Below are positions 10,116-19,674 of a stretch of DNA of 64,000 nt, in pieces. Source of the DNA: Empedobacter falsenii (GTDB taxonomy: Bacteria > Bacteroidota > Bacteroidia > Flavobacteriales > Weeksellaceae); the NCBI RefSeq assembly GCF_013488205.1, contig NZ_CP040908.1:2420001-2484000 (forward strand), given 5' to 3'. Numbering within the stretch: position 1 is the first letter of the stretch; every line of letters starts with the position of its first letter. A program made the translations under genes and the position numbers. The notes beneath the pieces are model-generated. The model was given only the letters and a program-made list of their open reading frames with translations, ran no database searches and was not told the origin of the DNA.

Positions 10116-11429
10116 TTATTGAATTAATATTTTTAAATCTCCTTTTGCTTTGATTAATGCGATTTCGGCAATTTTATATTCTAACAAAGCATTTGAGTAA
10201 TTATTTCTAGCATCTGTCAACGCATTTTCAGCGTCTAAAATTTCTGTCAAATTAGCTAAACCTTGTTGGTAATTATTTTGTGTATTTGCAAGTACTTTTT
10301 CTGCCAACGATACATTTTCTTCTTGAATATCGACACTTTTTAACGCATTTTCAATTTGCGCTTTTGCATTTTGATATTCTAAACTCAAACCAAGTTTTGT
10401 GTCATTCATTTGTTCTTCGATATCCAACAAATCAATTTCTGCTTGATTAATTTTTGCTTTTGTAGCTCCACCAGAAAAAATCGGAACTTTAACACTCAAA
10501 CCAATCGAAGCCAAATCTGACCAGATGTAACTTTTCGAAGTAATAAATTTTTCACCAAAACCTTGCAATCCATAATTTCCAGCTAAACCAACAGTTGGAT
10601 ATAAATTTGCTCGCTCCGCTTCTTTCGCAAAACCTAACAATTCTTTTTGTTTCGATAAAACTTTAAATTCGGTTCTATTTTCAACATCTATTTGATCTTC
10701 CAACAAAACTAAATTTGGCGTAATTGTTTCTTCTGTTAAGCTAATTGGTTGCTCAATTGGATAACCCATATAGAATTTCAACGCATTTTTGTTGATTTCA
10801 ACTGCATTTACCAACTGTTGACGCGAAGAAGAAATATTATTTAATTGCACAACAATTCGGTCTAAATCAATTGGTTTTGCCAAACCATTATCCACTAAAC
10901 TTTTGATTACATTTCGAACTTTATTTGTGTTTTCGTAACTTTTTTCAATCGTTTTTAATTTTTCTTCTTGAATAAAAACTTGATAATACGCATTTGCTAC
11001 ACGCTCAATAATTTGTTCGTCTGTTAAATCTGCATTCACCTGATAGAATTCGCGTGTTGTTTTCGCCGCTTTCAAACCTGTAAAAACACGTTGATCGAAC
11101 AATGTTTGATTTACCGTAACACCTAAACTCGAATTCCATGGTTGTCCCATTTTAATCACAGTTGTTTGTCCTCCCATTGTCAACGCCATTTCTTGTACAA
11201 TTGGGTTATACTGCAAACCTGCATTCGCATTCACTTGCGGCAAAGCTCCTGCTCTGGCTTCATCAATTTTGTATTCGGCTTTTTTGATTGCCAAATCTGC
11301 ACGTTTTGCATCTGCTTTGTTTTCTAACGCAAAATTTACTGCATCTTTAAGTGCTATAATTTCTTGCGCATTTGCAGAACTCATCAACGCTACAATCGCT
11401 ATAGAAAGTAATTGTTTTAACCTTTTCAT
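10116..11429 (-). CDS. TolC-like outer-membrane efflux channel
   Basis: The protein has 437 residues with a signal peptide (MKRLKQLLSIAIVALMSSANA). It shows the duplicated OEP layout: two long helical hairpins with similar spacing, each containing an NYQQGLANLTEILDAENALTDARNNY-like segment near the end of the repeat. In the TolC fold these form the barrel and the periplasmic tunnel. It is the first structural gene after the regulator, only 7 bp after the tetR stop, so one transcript probably encodes all four proteins. Confidence 0.9.
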   Translation of the reverse strand: MKRLKQLLSIAIVALMSSANAQEIIALKDAVNFALENKADAKRADLAIKKAEYKIDEARAGALPQVNANAGLQYNPIVQEMALTMGGQTTVIKMGQPWNSSLGVTVNQTLFDQRVFTGLKAAKTTREFYQVNADLTDEQIIERVANAYYQVFIQEEKLKTIEKSYENTNKVRNVIKSLVDNGLAKPIDLDRIVVQLNNISSSRQQLVNAVEINKNALKFYMGYPIEQPISLTEETITPNLVLLEDQIDVENRTEFKVLSKQKELLGFAKEAERANLYPTVGLAGNYGLQGFGEKFITSKSYIWSDLASIGLSVKVPIFSGGATKAKINQAEIDLLDIEEQMNDTKLGLSLEYQNAKAQIENALKSVDIQEENVSLAEKVLANTQNNYQQGLANLTEILDAENALTDARNNYSNALLEYKIAEIALIKAKGDLKILIQ

Positions 11430-11436
11430 TGATATA

Positions 11437-12027
11437 TTAATTATTAAAAAGTGTATTGAGAATAATTTCTTTTCGATCAGAAAGAATACGTTTGAAATCT
11501 TCGTCGCTCAATTTCAAATCCAATTGAAGAAGTGGACGAATTGTAAACGGATAATTGACCAACGAAATCATGTTTAACAAAAACTGAAGTGGTTCCATCT
11601 TTTTTATCGTTCCTTTTTCCATTTCTTCCTCTAATCTTTCGTAAAAAACATTTACAACGACATCCAAATCATCTTTCATTAACTTAGAACACATTGTATT
11701 ATTTTTATTCATTTCGGTAACGATGTAGGTTTCCAAATATGGATATTTGATTGATGTTGCAATAGAATCCTCTATAAATTCGCCAATCAGATCTTTGATG
11801 TCTTTATCACGATCAAAAATTGCACGTGATTTTTCATGACTAACCATTTTTGCTTCATCAAAAATGATATTAATTAAGTTATTTCTTGATCTAAAATAAT
11901 AATTAATCAAAGTTCTATTCACCTTTGCTTCATCTGCAATTTCTTGTGTTGTCGCGTGAAATTTACCTTCGGTAAAAAACATTTTTTTGGCTGTTTCTTT
12001 GATTAATTCTTCTGTTTGATCTTTCAT
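11437..12027 (-). CDS. TetR family repressor of the efflux operon
   Basis: The protein has 196 residues from the ATG at 12027. The open frame extends to a TTG at 12054, but that would place the start next to the operator palindrome, so I chose the ATG. The N-terminal helix-turn-helix reads TTQEIADEAKVNRTLINYYFRSRNNLI (about residues 28-55), the classic TetR signature. The ligand-binding part is not conserved enough to name an inducer. Being the first gene of the efflux operon behind a palindrome at 12047-12064, it most likely represses its own operon until a drug binds. Confidence 0.88.
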   Translation of the reverse strand: MKDQTEELIKETAKKMFFTEGKFHATTQEIADEAKVNRTLINYYFRSRNNLINIIFDEAKMVSHEKSRAIFDRDKDIKDLIGEFIEDSIATSIKYPYLETYIVTEMNKNNTMCSKLMKDDLDVVVNVFYERLEEEMEKGTIKKMEPLQFLLNMISLVNYPFTIRPLLQLDLKLSDEDFKRILSDRKEIILNTLFNN

Positions 12028-12046
12028 TTTTGTATCGAATTCTATA

Positions 12047-12064
12047 TTTAACAAATTTGTTAAA
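12047..12064. promoter_or_regulatory. probable TetR operator (perfect 18-bp palindrome)
   Basis: TTTAACAAATTTGTTAAA is a perfect inverted repeat. It begins one base after the -7 box of the tetR promoter, so it covers the expected transcription start, and it lies 19 bp before the tetR ATG. Position and symmetry fit an autorepressor site. Binding is inferred, not shown. Confidence 0.7.
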
Positions 12065-12095
12065 CAAAAGTATTAATATTTTTTGTTAATACAAA
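12065..12095 (-). promoter_or_regulatory. promoter of the tetR-tolC-adaptor-pump operon
   Basis: On the minus strand TTTG (12092-12095) and TACTTTTG (12065-12072) are 19 bp apart, an exact match to the Bacteroidota TTTG-N19-TAnnTTTG pattern. The spacer itself carries a second inverted repeat (GTATTAA / TTAATAC, 12070-12092), which could be a further protein contact. Confidence 0.8.
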
Positions 12096-12159
12096 TACTT
12101 ATTTAACTTTTTTGTCAAAATTTGAAGTCAAATATAATTTCCTCTGAAAATTTTCTTCT

Positions 12160-12167
12160 TAAATTTG
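12160..12167 (+). promoter_or_regulatory. -7 box in front of ypdA
   Basis: TAAATTTG matches TAnnTTTG and ends only 4 bases before the ATG at 12172. No good -33 TTG is present at 17-23 bp. If used, the transcript would be nearly leaderless. Confidence 0.4.
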
Positions 12168-12171
12168 CTTG

Positions 12172-13149
12172 ATGAAAGAACAATATGATTTGATTATTGT
12201 AGGCGCCGGACCAATTGGGCTAGCTTGTGCAATAGAAGCGAAAAGAAATAATCTTTCTTATTTAATTATTGAAAAAGGTGCTTTAACAAATAGTTTGTAC
12301 AACTATCCTTTGTATATGACATTTTTTTCGACTGCCGAACGATTAGAAATTGGAGAAATTCCGTTCAATTGTATTGAGACAAAACCTGGTCGACAAGAGG
12401 CGTTAGAATATTATCGAAACATTCATAAATATTTCAAATTCAATCTAAATCTATACGAAGAAGTTGAAACGATTAATAAAGTTGAAACAAATCATTTCGA
12501 AGTTAAAACATCAAAAAATAACTATTCAACTAACAATATAGTCCTTGCAACTGGTTTTTATGACATTCCAAACTTAATGAATATTGAAGGTGAAAATTTG
12601 CCAAAAGTTCATCATTATTACAAGGAAGCTCACCCTTATTCTTTTCAGAACGTAGTGGTTGTTGGAGCGAATAATTCTTCTGTTGATGCAGCTTTAGAAT
12701 GTTATCGAAAAGGTGCAAATGTAACAATGGTGATTCGCGGAGAAGGTTTTACGCATCGACTAAAATATTGGGTTCGTCCAGATATCGAAAATCGAATTGC
12801 AGAAGGAAGTATCAAAGCTTATTTCAACTCGAATATTACTTCTATTGACGAAAATCAAGTTCATATCAAAACACCAGAAGGTGATATTTCAATTGAAAAT
12901 GATACCGTTTTAGCTTTAACTGGTTATCATCCAAATTTCAATTTTTTGGAGAACTGTGGAATAACTTTCAGTGATGATGAATTGAAAACACCAACTTACA
13001 ATCCCGAAACAATGGAAACAAATGTGGATGGTTTATATTTGGCAGGCGTTGTTTGTGGTGGTATGTTGACAAATATTTGGTTTATTGAAAATTCGCGCGT
13101 ACATGCACAGCAAATTGTTGAGGCAATTTTAGCAAAAAATAATAAATAA
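12172..13149 (+). CDS. ypdA: YpdA family bacillithiol disulfide reductase (putative)
   Basis: The protein has 325 residues. The FAD-binding motif IIVGAGPIG is at residues 8-16, and a second dinucleotide-binding segment, VVVVGANNSSVDAALE, lies near 165. TFFSTAERLEIGEIPF is characteristic of the YpdA/Bdr family. YpdA uses NADPH to reduce oxidised bacillithiol (BSSB) in the cytoplasm. A bshB1 gene at 37364 supports a bacillithiol pathway in this genome. A TTG lies just upstream in frame, but the ATG at 12172 fits the family start. It is transcribed divergently from the tetR operon. Confidence 0.85.
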   Translation: MKEQYDLIIVGAGPIGLACAIEAKRNNLSYLIIEKGALTNSLYNYPLYMTFFSTAERLEIGEIPFNCIETKPGRQEALEYYRNIHKYFKFNLNLYEEVETINKVETNHFEVKTSKNNYSTNNIVLATGFYDIPNLMNIEGENLPKVHHYYKEAHPYSFQNVVVVGANNSSVDAALECYRKGANVTMVIRGEGFTHRLKYWVRPDIENRIAEGSIKAYFNSNITSIDENQVHIKTPEGDISIENDTVLALTGYHPNFNFLENCGITFSDDELKTPTYNPETMETNVDGLYLAGVVCGGMLTNIWFIENSRVHAQQIVEAILAKNNK

Positions 13150-13188
13150 AAGTTTCTGTATCAATCAGAACATAAAAATAAAAATAAC

Positions 13189-13893
13189 ATGAAAGACCTT
13201 TTCGGACAGGCAATTTTAGATTATCAAACCAATCATTCGCCCGAAGATCTCTATACCGAAACATCAATTTCAGAATTAGATGTGATGCCAATTGATTATC
13301 TTTTTAGAGATTATGATGACATGCCAATTTTGGAGCAAAAAGCATTGGATTTATCAAAAGGAAAAATCTTAGATGTTGGTTGTGGAGCGGGTTCTCATTC
13401 ACTTTATTTGCAAGAAAAAGGGTTGGATGTTTTAGCAATTGATATTTCTCCGAAAGCGATTGAAGCTTGTTTATTGAGAGGAATCAACAATGCAAAAGTT
13501 CAGAATTTCCTTGAAATCAATGAAGCTGAGAAATTTGATACGATTCTATTTTTGATGAACGGAACTGGGATTTTTCAGAATTTAGTTTTAATTAATGTTT
13601 TCTTGGATAAAATCAAAAATTTATTAACCGAAAATGGTCAAGTTTTGATTGATGGAACCGACATTATTTATATGTTTGATGAAGACGAAGATGGTGGAAA
13701 ATGGATTCCAAGTAATGGAAATTACTATGGTGAATTAGATTTTACGGTTCATTATAAAGGCGAGCAAGAAGAACCTATTCAATGGTTGTATTTGGATTTT
13801 GACACGTTAAAAAATGCGTGCGAATATCATCAACTAAAATGTACAAAAATAAAAACCGAAGGAGATTCTTATTTAGCAAAAATTACTTTGTAA
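13189..13893 (+). CDS. class I SAM-dependent methyltransferase
   Basis: The protein has 234 residues. Motif I, ILDVGCGAGSHSLYL (about 60-74), and LDVLAIDISPKAIEAC (about 79-94) give the SAM-binding Rossmann fold. FDTILFLMNGTGIFQNL corresponds to motif IV. The methyl acceptor cannot be inferred. The gene starts 39 bp after ypdA on the same strand and may be co-transcribed. A hairpin terminator follows at 13918. Confidence 0.8.
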   Translation: MKDLFGQAILDYQTNHSPEDLYTETSISELDVMPIDYLFRDYDDMPILEQKALDLSKGKILDVGCGAGSHSLYLQEKGLDVLAIDISPKAIEACLLRGINNAKVQNFLEINEAEKFDTILFLMNGTGIFQNLVLINVFLDKIKNLLTENGQVLIDGTDIIYMFDEDEDGGKWIPSNGNYYGELDFTVHYKGEQEEPIQWLYLDFDTLKNACEYHQLKCTKIKTEGDSYLAKITL

Positions 13894-13917
13894 AATATCG
13901 TTTCGATAATAAAATAC

Positions 13918-13953
13918 AAACTCATTAGTTCATTAGAATTAGTGAGTTTTTTT
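13918..13953 (+). terminator. terminator after the methyltransferase gene
   Basis: The stem AAACTCATTA / TAGTGAGTTT, with one U-G pair, is followed by a run of seven T. It ends the ypdA-methyltransferase unit. Confidence 0.7.
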
Positions 13954-14045
13954 GTGTTAAACATTAACTAATTTTAGCAAAAGTTTAATCTTTCTAAAAG
14001 GTTATTTTTATTAATTTTAGAAAACTCATACTAACACAAACTTAT

Positions 14046-14483
14046 ATGAAAACTATTCACGTCAATGTGAAACAATTGGGCAAAAAACATCCAATTCTTG
14101 CCGAATTACCTATACAACTTAATACAACAAAAGATACAATTTCTGTTCATGAGCTTCTTGATTTTATAGTTCAACAACAAGTTGAAGAATACAATCAAAA
14201 ACCGATAGAAAAAGAAGATATTGATACAGAAAAACTTCCTAAAGAAAACTATTTACCACTTCTAATTGAATCAGGTAAAGTAAGTTTTTCTAGTATTTAT
14301 AACGAAAACAAAGCTGATTTATCCAAAGCACAAGAAACAGCAAAACAAGCTTTTGAAGACGGAATGTTTGCGATTTTCTTAGGAGAAGAACAAATAGAAG
14401 ATTTAGCTGAAGAAGTTTCATTAACAACTAATCAATCTTTTACATTTATACGACTTACTTTCCTTGCTGGAAGCTACTGGTAG
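14046..14483 (+). CDS. small unknown protein paired with the DUF4132 gene
   Basis: The protein has 145 residues, is acidic, and has no signal peptide or membrane segment. I do not recognise the family. It begins with a strand-like MKTIHVNVKQLGKKHPILAELPIQL, continues with a mixed charged middle (YNQKPIEKEDIDTEKL), and closes with SFTFIRLTFLAGSYW. The central part, SGKVSFSSIYNENKADLSKAQETAKQAFEDGMFAIFLGEEQIEDL, looks helical and could be an interaction module. Only 21 bp separate it from the 1677-residue gene, so the two are probably one transcription unit and may work together. Confidence 0.7.
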   Translation: MKTIHVNVKQLGKKHPILAELPIQLNTTKDTISVHELLDFIVQQQVEEYNQKPIEKEDIDTEKLPKENYLPLLIESGKVSFSSIYNENKADLSKAQETAKQAFEDGMFAIFLGEEQIEDLAEEVSLTTNQSFTFIRLTFLAGSYW

Positions 14484-14504
14484 AACGAACAAAACTCAAA
14501 ACAT

Positions 14505-17500
14505 ATGCCTACACTTATTGAAATTTTGACTCCATTTGAGACAAAAAACAAAACGAAAGAGCTAGAAAAAAAATTAAAAAAATCCTCAGAACTTTCTCTT
14601 TTACCTAAATCTATCAAAAAAGAAGTTGCCGAATTAGGATTATTAATTCTAAAAGGTAACACGGATTATTACTCAGAAATTGATTACGGAACCAAACAAT
14701 TTTTCAAATTAAAAGAATTAATTTCTGACAATATCTGGGAAGATAAAAAATACTATAAATTATTAGAACTTTTTTATGGTGAAGAATTGGCTCCTTATGT
14801 AAAAAATAGTTGGAACAAAATGTCTCAACATATTTACCAATCGGGATATTACAGACGATCTTTTCGAGCACCTAATCAAAAAGATTACATTCTTGTCAAG
14901 CAGATCAATTTTCTACGAAATTTATTGACAAAACCTTCTCAATACACTTCCGAAGGCTATAAATACTATGATTTACCAATTGTTGAGCAAATTAGATATT
15001 CTTCTGACATCGGTATTAATGATAGTTACACATTGATTTGGTCTGAAATGATTGACCAAGGAAATCAACAGATTTATCAATTAATGGAAGATATTATTTA
15101 CGGAAAAGATCCTACAGGAAAAGTTTCACGAAATATTATCAAAGCTTTATTAAATTCTCATAAACCTGAAGCTTGGGAATTGGTTGAAAAACTTTTGCTT
15201 TCTGCACAACGACAAGAAGGTTTGCGACAAACAATTCTCGAAACCTTAGACGAAACAAGTGTTGGCGCATTACAATCGTTGATAAAAGTTATTATTAATG
15301 AAAAATTAGCTCGCTTTTCTTCTGTTGTTCGCGCTGTAGATACGTGGACAGGATTAGGTTGGGAAGCTGAAAAAGAAACAACAATTCGTAATATCTTAGC
15401 TTTTGCTGATCAATTTTTGACTCATCCTGAAACCATAGAAAAAGGAATAGAAAGTAAAAACAACAACGAAGTTTATATGGCGCTTTGGTCGCAAGGTGTA
15501 ACAGATATTGATATTTCATTAAACTATCTAGATAAATTACTTGAAAAAGGAACAATAGAAAAAAAATGTTTGGCTTTAAAATTTGCAAGCGAAACTTCTA
15601 TTTACGAAAAAGAAATAAGGCTTTATAATAAAGCTTTAGACGAAGTTAATTTACAAGTTTTCTCTTTCTTTTTACCACGAATGATTTCTGTAACTTCATC
15701 ATTCAAATTTCCTAACGATGATACTTTAATCGGTCTTTTTGATAAAGTTTTACATCTTGCAGAAACAATTCAAGAAAAGGAAAAAACATTCGAAGGAAAA
15801 GTATTTTCTTGGTTAAATACAAAATTCTCGAAAGACGATTTATATTCAGTTGCGATTAATTTAATTGGAGAAGACCAAACAAAACTTGAACGAATTCTAG
15901 CTCTATTTGATCAATTAAGTCTTTCGTTACGCGAATCTTTAACGCGTTTGGTTTTAAAAGATTTTTACAGTTATTCATATTATTATATGGATCAGAAAAA
16001 ATCGACAACTAAAGTTTCTGATTTTCAGCGAGAATTTGCATTAAAAGTAATTAAAGATCGAGGCGAAAGTATTGTTGCTTCTGCTTTAAATACATTAAAA
16101 CATTCAGAATTAAATCAACAAGAAATTGAATCGATTCAAGATTTATTTAAAAGAAAAAGTGCCAATCTTCGCAAACATTTAATTCAATTAATTCTTCTTC
16201 AAAATGATGAAATCATTTCAACTTTTACGCAAAATTTAATTGAAAAAGGTGATGCTGAACAGCGTTTGGCGGGATTAGACATTTTATTACAATTAAACAA
16301 AGAGAAACGTGCTACTGATTTTATAAAACAAACTGTCAGTTCTTTTAACGAGCGCAAAAAAATCACTGAAAAAGAAACTATTCTTTTAAAACAATTAGAT
16401 CCAAAAAGTTCTAACGATATTTTATCTATAGAAAATGGTTATGGAATTTACAATCCAGCTAATATTACGCCATTCGAATTACCGAAATTGGATAAAGATT
16501 CGGTTTATTTGAAATATACAAAGAAGAATAAATACGGTTTTTCTAAGTCTGAAAACGAAATTGTTAAGAATTTAGAACAATTGAAAGATCTTTATCTTCA
16601 AAATAAAGATTACGAATATGAGTATGAAGATTGGAACAATAGCGTAATTACAGATTTGTTGGGAAATAGTTTTAATCCTTTGAAACGAAATACTCAAAAC
16701 TTAACTGCTGACGAAAAATTTGCAAATTATCCGTTACATGAAACGTGGGAAAAATGGTATTTAGACAGCAAGTTAACACCTATCGATCTTTATTTATTGA
16801 CGATGGAAGAAGAATGTGATCGAAAAGTTTGGCGAACTATTTTAGAAAATTATGTGTTCTATAACAAAGGAAAAATTCCAAATCCTTTAAAAACTGATTA
16901 TTATTGGAACAATCCTTTAAAATCAATTTTGTTTATTCTTCAAGAAAAATTCCCGTTTGAAGATGCAAATAATTTCGTTATTGATGCAACAATTCAATTG
17001 TTTTCTGCCTTACCAAAAGACGTTATTAATTATCAAAGTAAAAGAGATAAAAACAATTATTATTACAACGAAGAATTTGGAAATGGTTGGCAAAACGAAC
17101 GCTTTTTTGATGTTTTTCTGAACAAAATAAACCTTATCAATCTAGAAAAAGATGATGTCCAAAAAGTATGGAATATCTACAGATGGCGTCAATACAATGG
17201 TTTAGAAGAAAATATAAAATTTAATAAACCACCGCTTTATATTTATTGTTTAGCTTATCAAAATAAATTCATCACAAAAGATGAAATGTACGAAGGAATT
17301 CTAGATCCTGATTGTATCAATGAAATCACAAGTGATCGAAAAAATTATCGTTACCAAGGAAGTAAAACCATGCAAGAAGATTTTCCTTTCTTAACTGAAA
17401 TGATTGAAAATATTCGAGAAAAATTTTTAGATGTTGAATTAAAACGTGGAGATTCTAATACAAATGTCACGCAATTTGTTCAAAGTTTTGAGCATATTTA

Positions 17501-19538
17501 TGGAATAAATCGTTTTGTTGAAATTTTAGATAAACTTGGAAAAGCTAAACTTTTCAAAGGATACATTTATTCTTGGCGTTATACGGATGTTACAAAACAA
17601 AAGTTATTTAGTTTCTTAATTAAACGATGTTTACCACTAGAAACTGATACGCAAGAAGAATTCAATCAATTAGTAAAGAAAGCTAAAATTTCAGAAAGTC
17701 GTTTAATAGAAGCTTCTGTTTATGCACCTCAATGGCAAAAATTAGTTAGTAATTATTTAGATTGGAAAGGTTTAGACGCCGCGATTTGGTGGATGCATGC
17801 ACATACAAAAACATCTGGCTATCAAGCTGAAAATGCTGAATTAGAAAGTGAAGTTGCAAAATATTCCTCAATTGATATTCAAGATTTCAAAGATGGGGCG
17901 GTTGACAAAGACTGGTTTACAAAAGCATATAAAGAATTAGGAAAATCGCGTTGGGAAATTTTGTACGAAGCTGCGAAATATATTTCTGACGGAAATGGAC
18001 ATCGTAGAGCAAGACTTTATGCAGATACTTTGACAGGAGATTTAAAAATTAGAGAAGTTACAGCCAAAGTAAAAGATAAACGAGATCAAGATTATTTGCG
18101 TGTTTACGGTTTGGTTCCATTGAGCAAAACAAATGCAGAAAAAGATGTTTTATCGCGCTATGAATATTTACAACAATTCAAAAAAGAAAGTAGAGAGTTC
18201 GGATCGATGAAACAAACAAGCGAAGCTTTAGCTTTGCGAGTTGCTTTAGAAAACTTGGCAAGAAATGCAGGTTATCCAGATCCTATTCGTTTAACTTGGG
18301 CAATGGAATCTCAACAGGTTCAGCAAATTTTATCAAAAGATACACAAGTCGAAATTGATGGTACAACAATAGGTTTGATTATTGATGAAGACGGAAAAGC
18401 AGATTTGGTAACTTTTAAAGGAGATAAACAATTAAAATCTATTCCACCAAAACTAAAGAAGGACAAAGCAGTTGTAGAACTTACCAATTATCGTAAAACA
18501 TTGCGAGAACAATTTACTCGTTCGAGAAAAGGTTTAGAAGAAGCGATGATTCGTGGAGATGATTTTTTATTTTCAGAAATTGAAAATCTTTTTTCACATC
18601 CAATCATTTCAAAACATTTAGAGAAATTAGTCTTTATTTCAAGCAAAAATACAATTGGTTTTTATGTAAATGGACAATTAAAGGACGCAAAAGGGAATTT
18701 ACAATCTATTGATTCTACAGAAATGTTCAGAATTGCTCATTGTTATGATTTACATCAAAATTCTGTTTGGATTGATTATCAACATTATTGTTTTGATCAA
18801 AAATTAAAGCAACCTTTTAAACAAATTTTTAGAGAATTATATATTCCTACAGCAGATGAACTAAAGGAAAAATCTATTTCTCGTCGATATGCTGGACATC
18901 AAGTTCAACCAAAACAAACATTGGCTTTATTGAAAACACGTGATTGGAAAGTTGATTACGAAGAAGGTTTGCAAAAGGTTTTTCACAAAGAAGGTTATCA
19001 AGTTAAGCTATATGCTTTGGCAGATTGGTTTTCTCTTGCTGATGTCGAAAGTCCAACTTTAGAAACTATCGAATTTCACTCATTAAAAACACATAAAAAT
19101 ATTCCTTTCGAAGAAATTAATCCTAGAATTTTCTCGGAAGTAATGCGTGATATTGATTTGGTTGTTAGTGTAGCTCATGTTGGCGGTGTTGATCCTGAAG
19201 CAAGTCATTCTACAATTGAAATGCGAACAGTTTTATTAAATGAAACGACTCGATTATTCAAACTGAAAAATGTCGAAACAAAAGGAAGTCATGCTTACAT
19301 AAAAGGAGAAATGGCAGAATATAGTGTACATTTAGGAAGCGCTGTTGTGCATCAAGTACCAGGTTTGTATTTATCTATTTTACCTGTACAATCGCAACAT
19401 AGAGGTCGAATATTTTTACCTTTTGCTGATGATGATCCTAAATCTGCAGAAGTCATCTCAAAAGTTTTATTATTAGCAAAAGATAGTGAAATAAAAGATC
19501 CAACTATTTTAAGTCAAATAAAACGAGAAATAAACTAA
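14505..19538 (+). CDS. very large DUF4132-domain protein
   Basis: The protein has 1677 residues and no signal peptide, so it is cytoplasmic. The N-terminal half is almost wholly helical, with HEAT-like repeats (for example NIIKALLNSHKPEAWELVEKLLLSAQRQEG). The middle holds the conserved IRLTWAMESQ block (about 1261-1270), which I associate with DUF5724-type proteins. Near residues 1410-1480, RIAHCYDLHQNSVWIDYQHY and QPFKQIFRELYIPTADEL match DUF4132, the domain of Escherichia coli YehI/MolR. No enzymatic motif is visible and the function is unknown. It is the second gene of a two-gene unit and ends at a strong terminator. Confidence 0.8.
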   Translation: MPTLIEILTPFETKNKTKELEKKLKKSSELSLLPKSIKKEVAELGLLILKGNTDYYSEIDYGTKQFFKLKELISDNIWEDKKYYKLLELFYGEELAPYVKNSWNKMSQHIYQSGYYRRSFRAPNQKDYILVKQINFLRNLLTKPSQYTSEGYKYYDLPIVEQIRYSSDIGINDSYTLIWSEMIDQGNQQIYQLMEDIIYGKDPTGKVSRNIIKALLNSHKPEAWELVEKLLLSAQRQEGLRQTILETLDETSVGALQSLIKVIINEKLARFSSVVRAVDTWTGLGWEAEKETTIRNILAFADQFLTHPETIEKGIESKNNNEVYMALWSQGVTDIDISLNYLDKLLEKGTIEKKCLALKFASETSIYEKEIRLYNKALDEVNLQVFSFFLPRMISVTSSFKFPNDDTLIGLFDKVLHLAETIQEKEKTFEGKVFSWLNTKFSKDDLYSVAINLIGEDQTKLERILALFDQLSLSLRESLTRLVLKDFYSYSYYYMDQKKSTTKVSDFQREFALKVIKDRGESIVASALNTLKHSELNQQEIESIQDLFKRKSANLRKHLIQLILLQNDEIISTFTQNLIEKGDAEQRLAGLDILLQLNKEKRATDFIKQTVSSFNERKKITEKETILLKQLDPKSSNDILSIENGYGIYNPANITPFELPKLDKDSVYLKYTKKNKYGFSKSENEIVKNLEQLKDLYLQNKDYEYEYEDWNNSVITDLLGNSFNPLKRNTQNLTADEKFANYPLHETWEKWYLDSKLTPIDLYLLTMEEECDRKVWRTILENYVFYNKGKIPNPLKTDYYWNNPLKSILFILQEKFPFEDANNFVIDATIQLFSALPKDVINYQSKRDKNNYYYNEEFGNGWQNERFFDVFLNKINLINLEKDDVQKVWNIYRWRQYNGLEENIKFNKPPLYIYCLAYQNKFITKDEMYEGILDPDCINEITSDRKNYRYQGSKTMQEDFPFLTEMIENIREKFLDVELKRGDSNTNVTQFVQSFEHIYGINRFVEILDKLGKAKLFKGYIYSWRYTDVTKQKLFSFLIKRCLPLETDTQEEFNQLVKKAKISESRLIEASVYAPQWQKLVSNYLDWKGLDAAIWWMHAHTKTSGYQAENAELESEVAKYSSIDIQDFKDGAVDKDWFTKAYKELGKSRWEILYEAAKYISDGNGHRRARLYADTLTGDLKIREVTAKVKDKRDQDYLRVYGLVPLSKTNAEKDVLSRYEYLQQFKKESREFGSMKQTSEALALRVALENLARNAGYPDPIRLTWAMESQQVQQILSKDTQVEIDGTTIGLIIDEDGKADLVTFKGDKQLKSIPPKLKKDKAVVELTNYRKTLREQFTRSRKGLEEAMIRGDDFLFSEIENLFSHPIISKHLEKLVFISSKNTIGFYVNGQLKDAKGNLQSIDSTEMFRIAHCYDLHQNSVWIDYQHYCFDQKLKQPFKQIFRELYIPTADELKEKSISRRYAGHQVQPKQTLALLKTRDWKVDYEEGLQKVFHKEGYQVKLYALADWFSLADVESPTLETIEFHSLKTHKNIPFEEINPRIFSEVMRDIDLVVSVAHVGGVDPEASHSTIEMRTVLLNETTRLFKLKNVETKGSHAYIKGEMAEYSVHLGSAVVHQVPGLYLSILPVQSQHRGRIFLPFADDDPKSAEVISKVLLLAKDSEIKDPTILSQIKREIN

Positions 19539-19543
19539 ATAAA

Positions 19544-19578
19544 AAAAGCGAAGAGTTTTTATCTCTTCGCTTTTCTTT
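19544..19578 (+). terminator. terminator after the DUF4132 gene
   Basis: The 12-bp perfect stem AAAAGCGAAGAG / CTCTTCGCTTTT has a 7-base loop and is followed by CTTTTT. Confidence 0.85.
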
Positions 19579-19674
19579 TTACAAAAAATTGATAATGATA
19601 TAAAGTTAATCAATAGTTGAACAATTAATTATCTTTTAAAAAATTCATAAATTAGTGGAGATTAAACGCAATTT

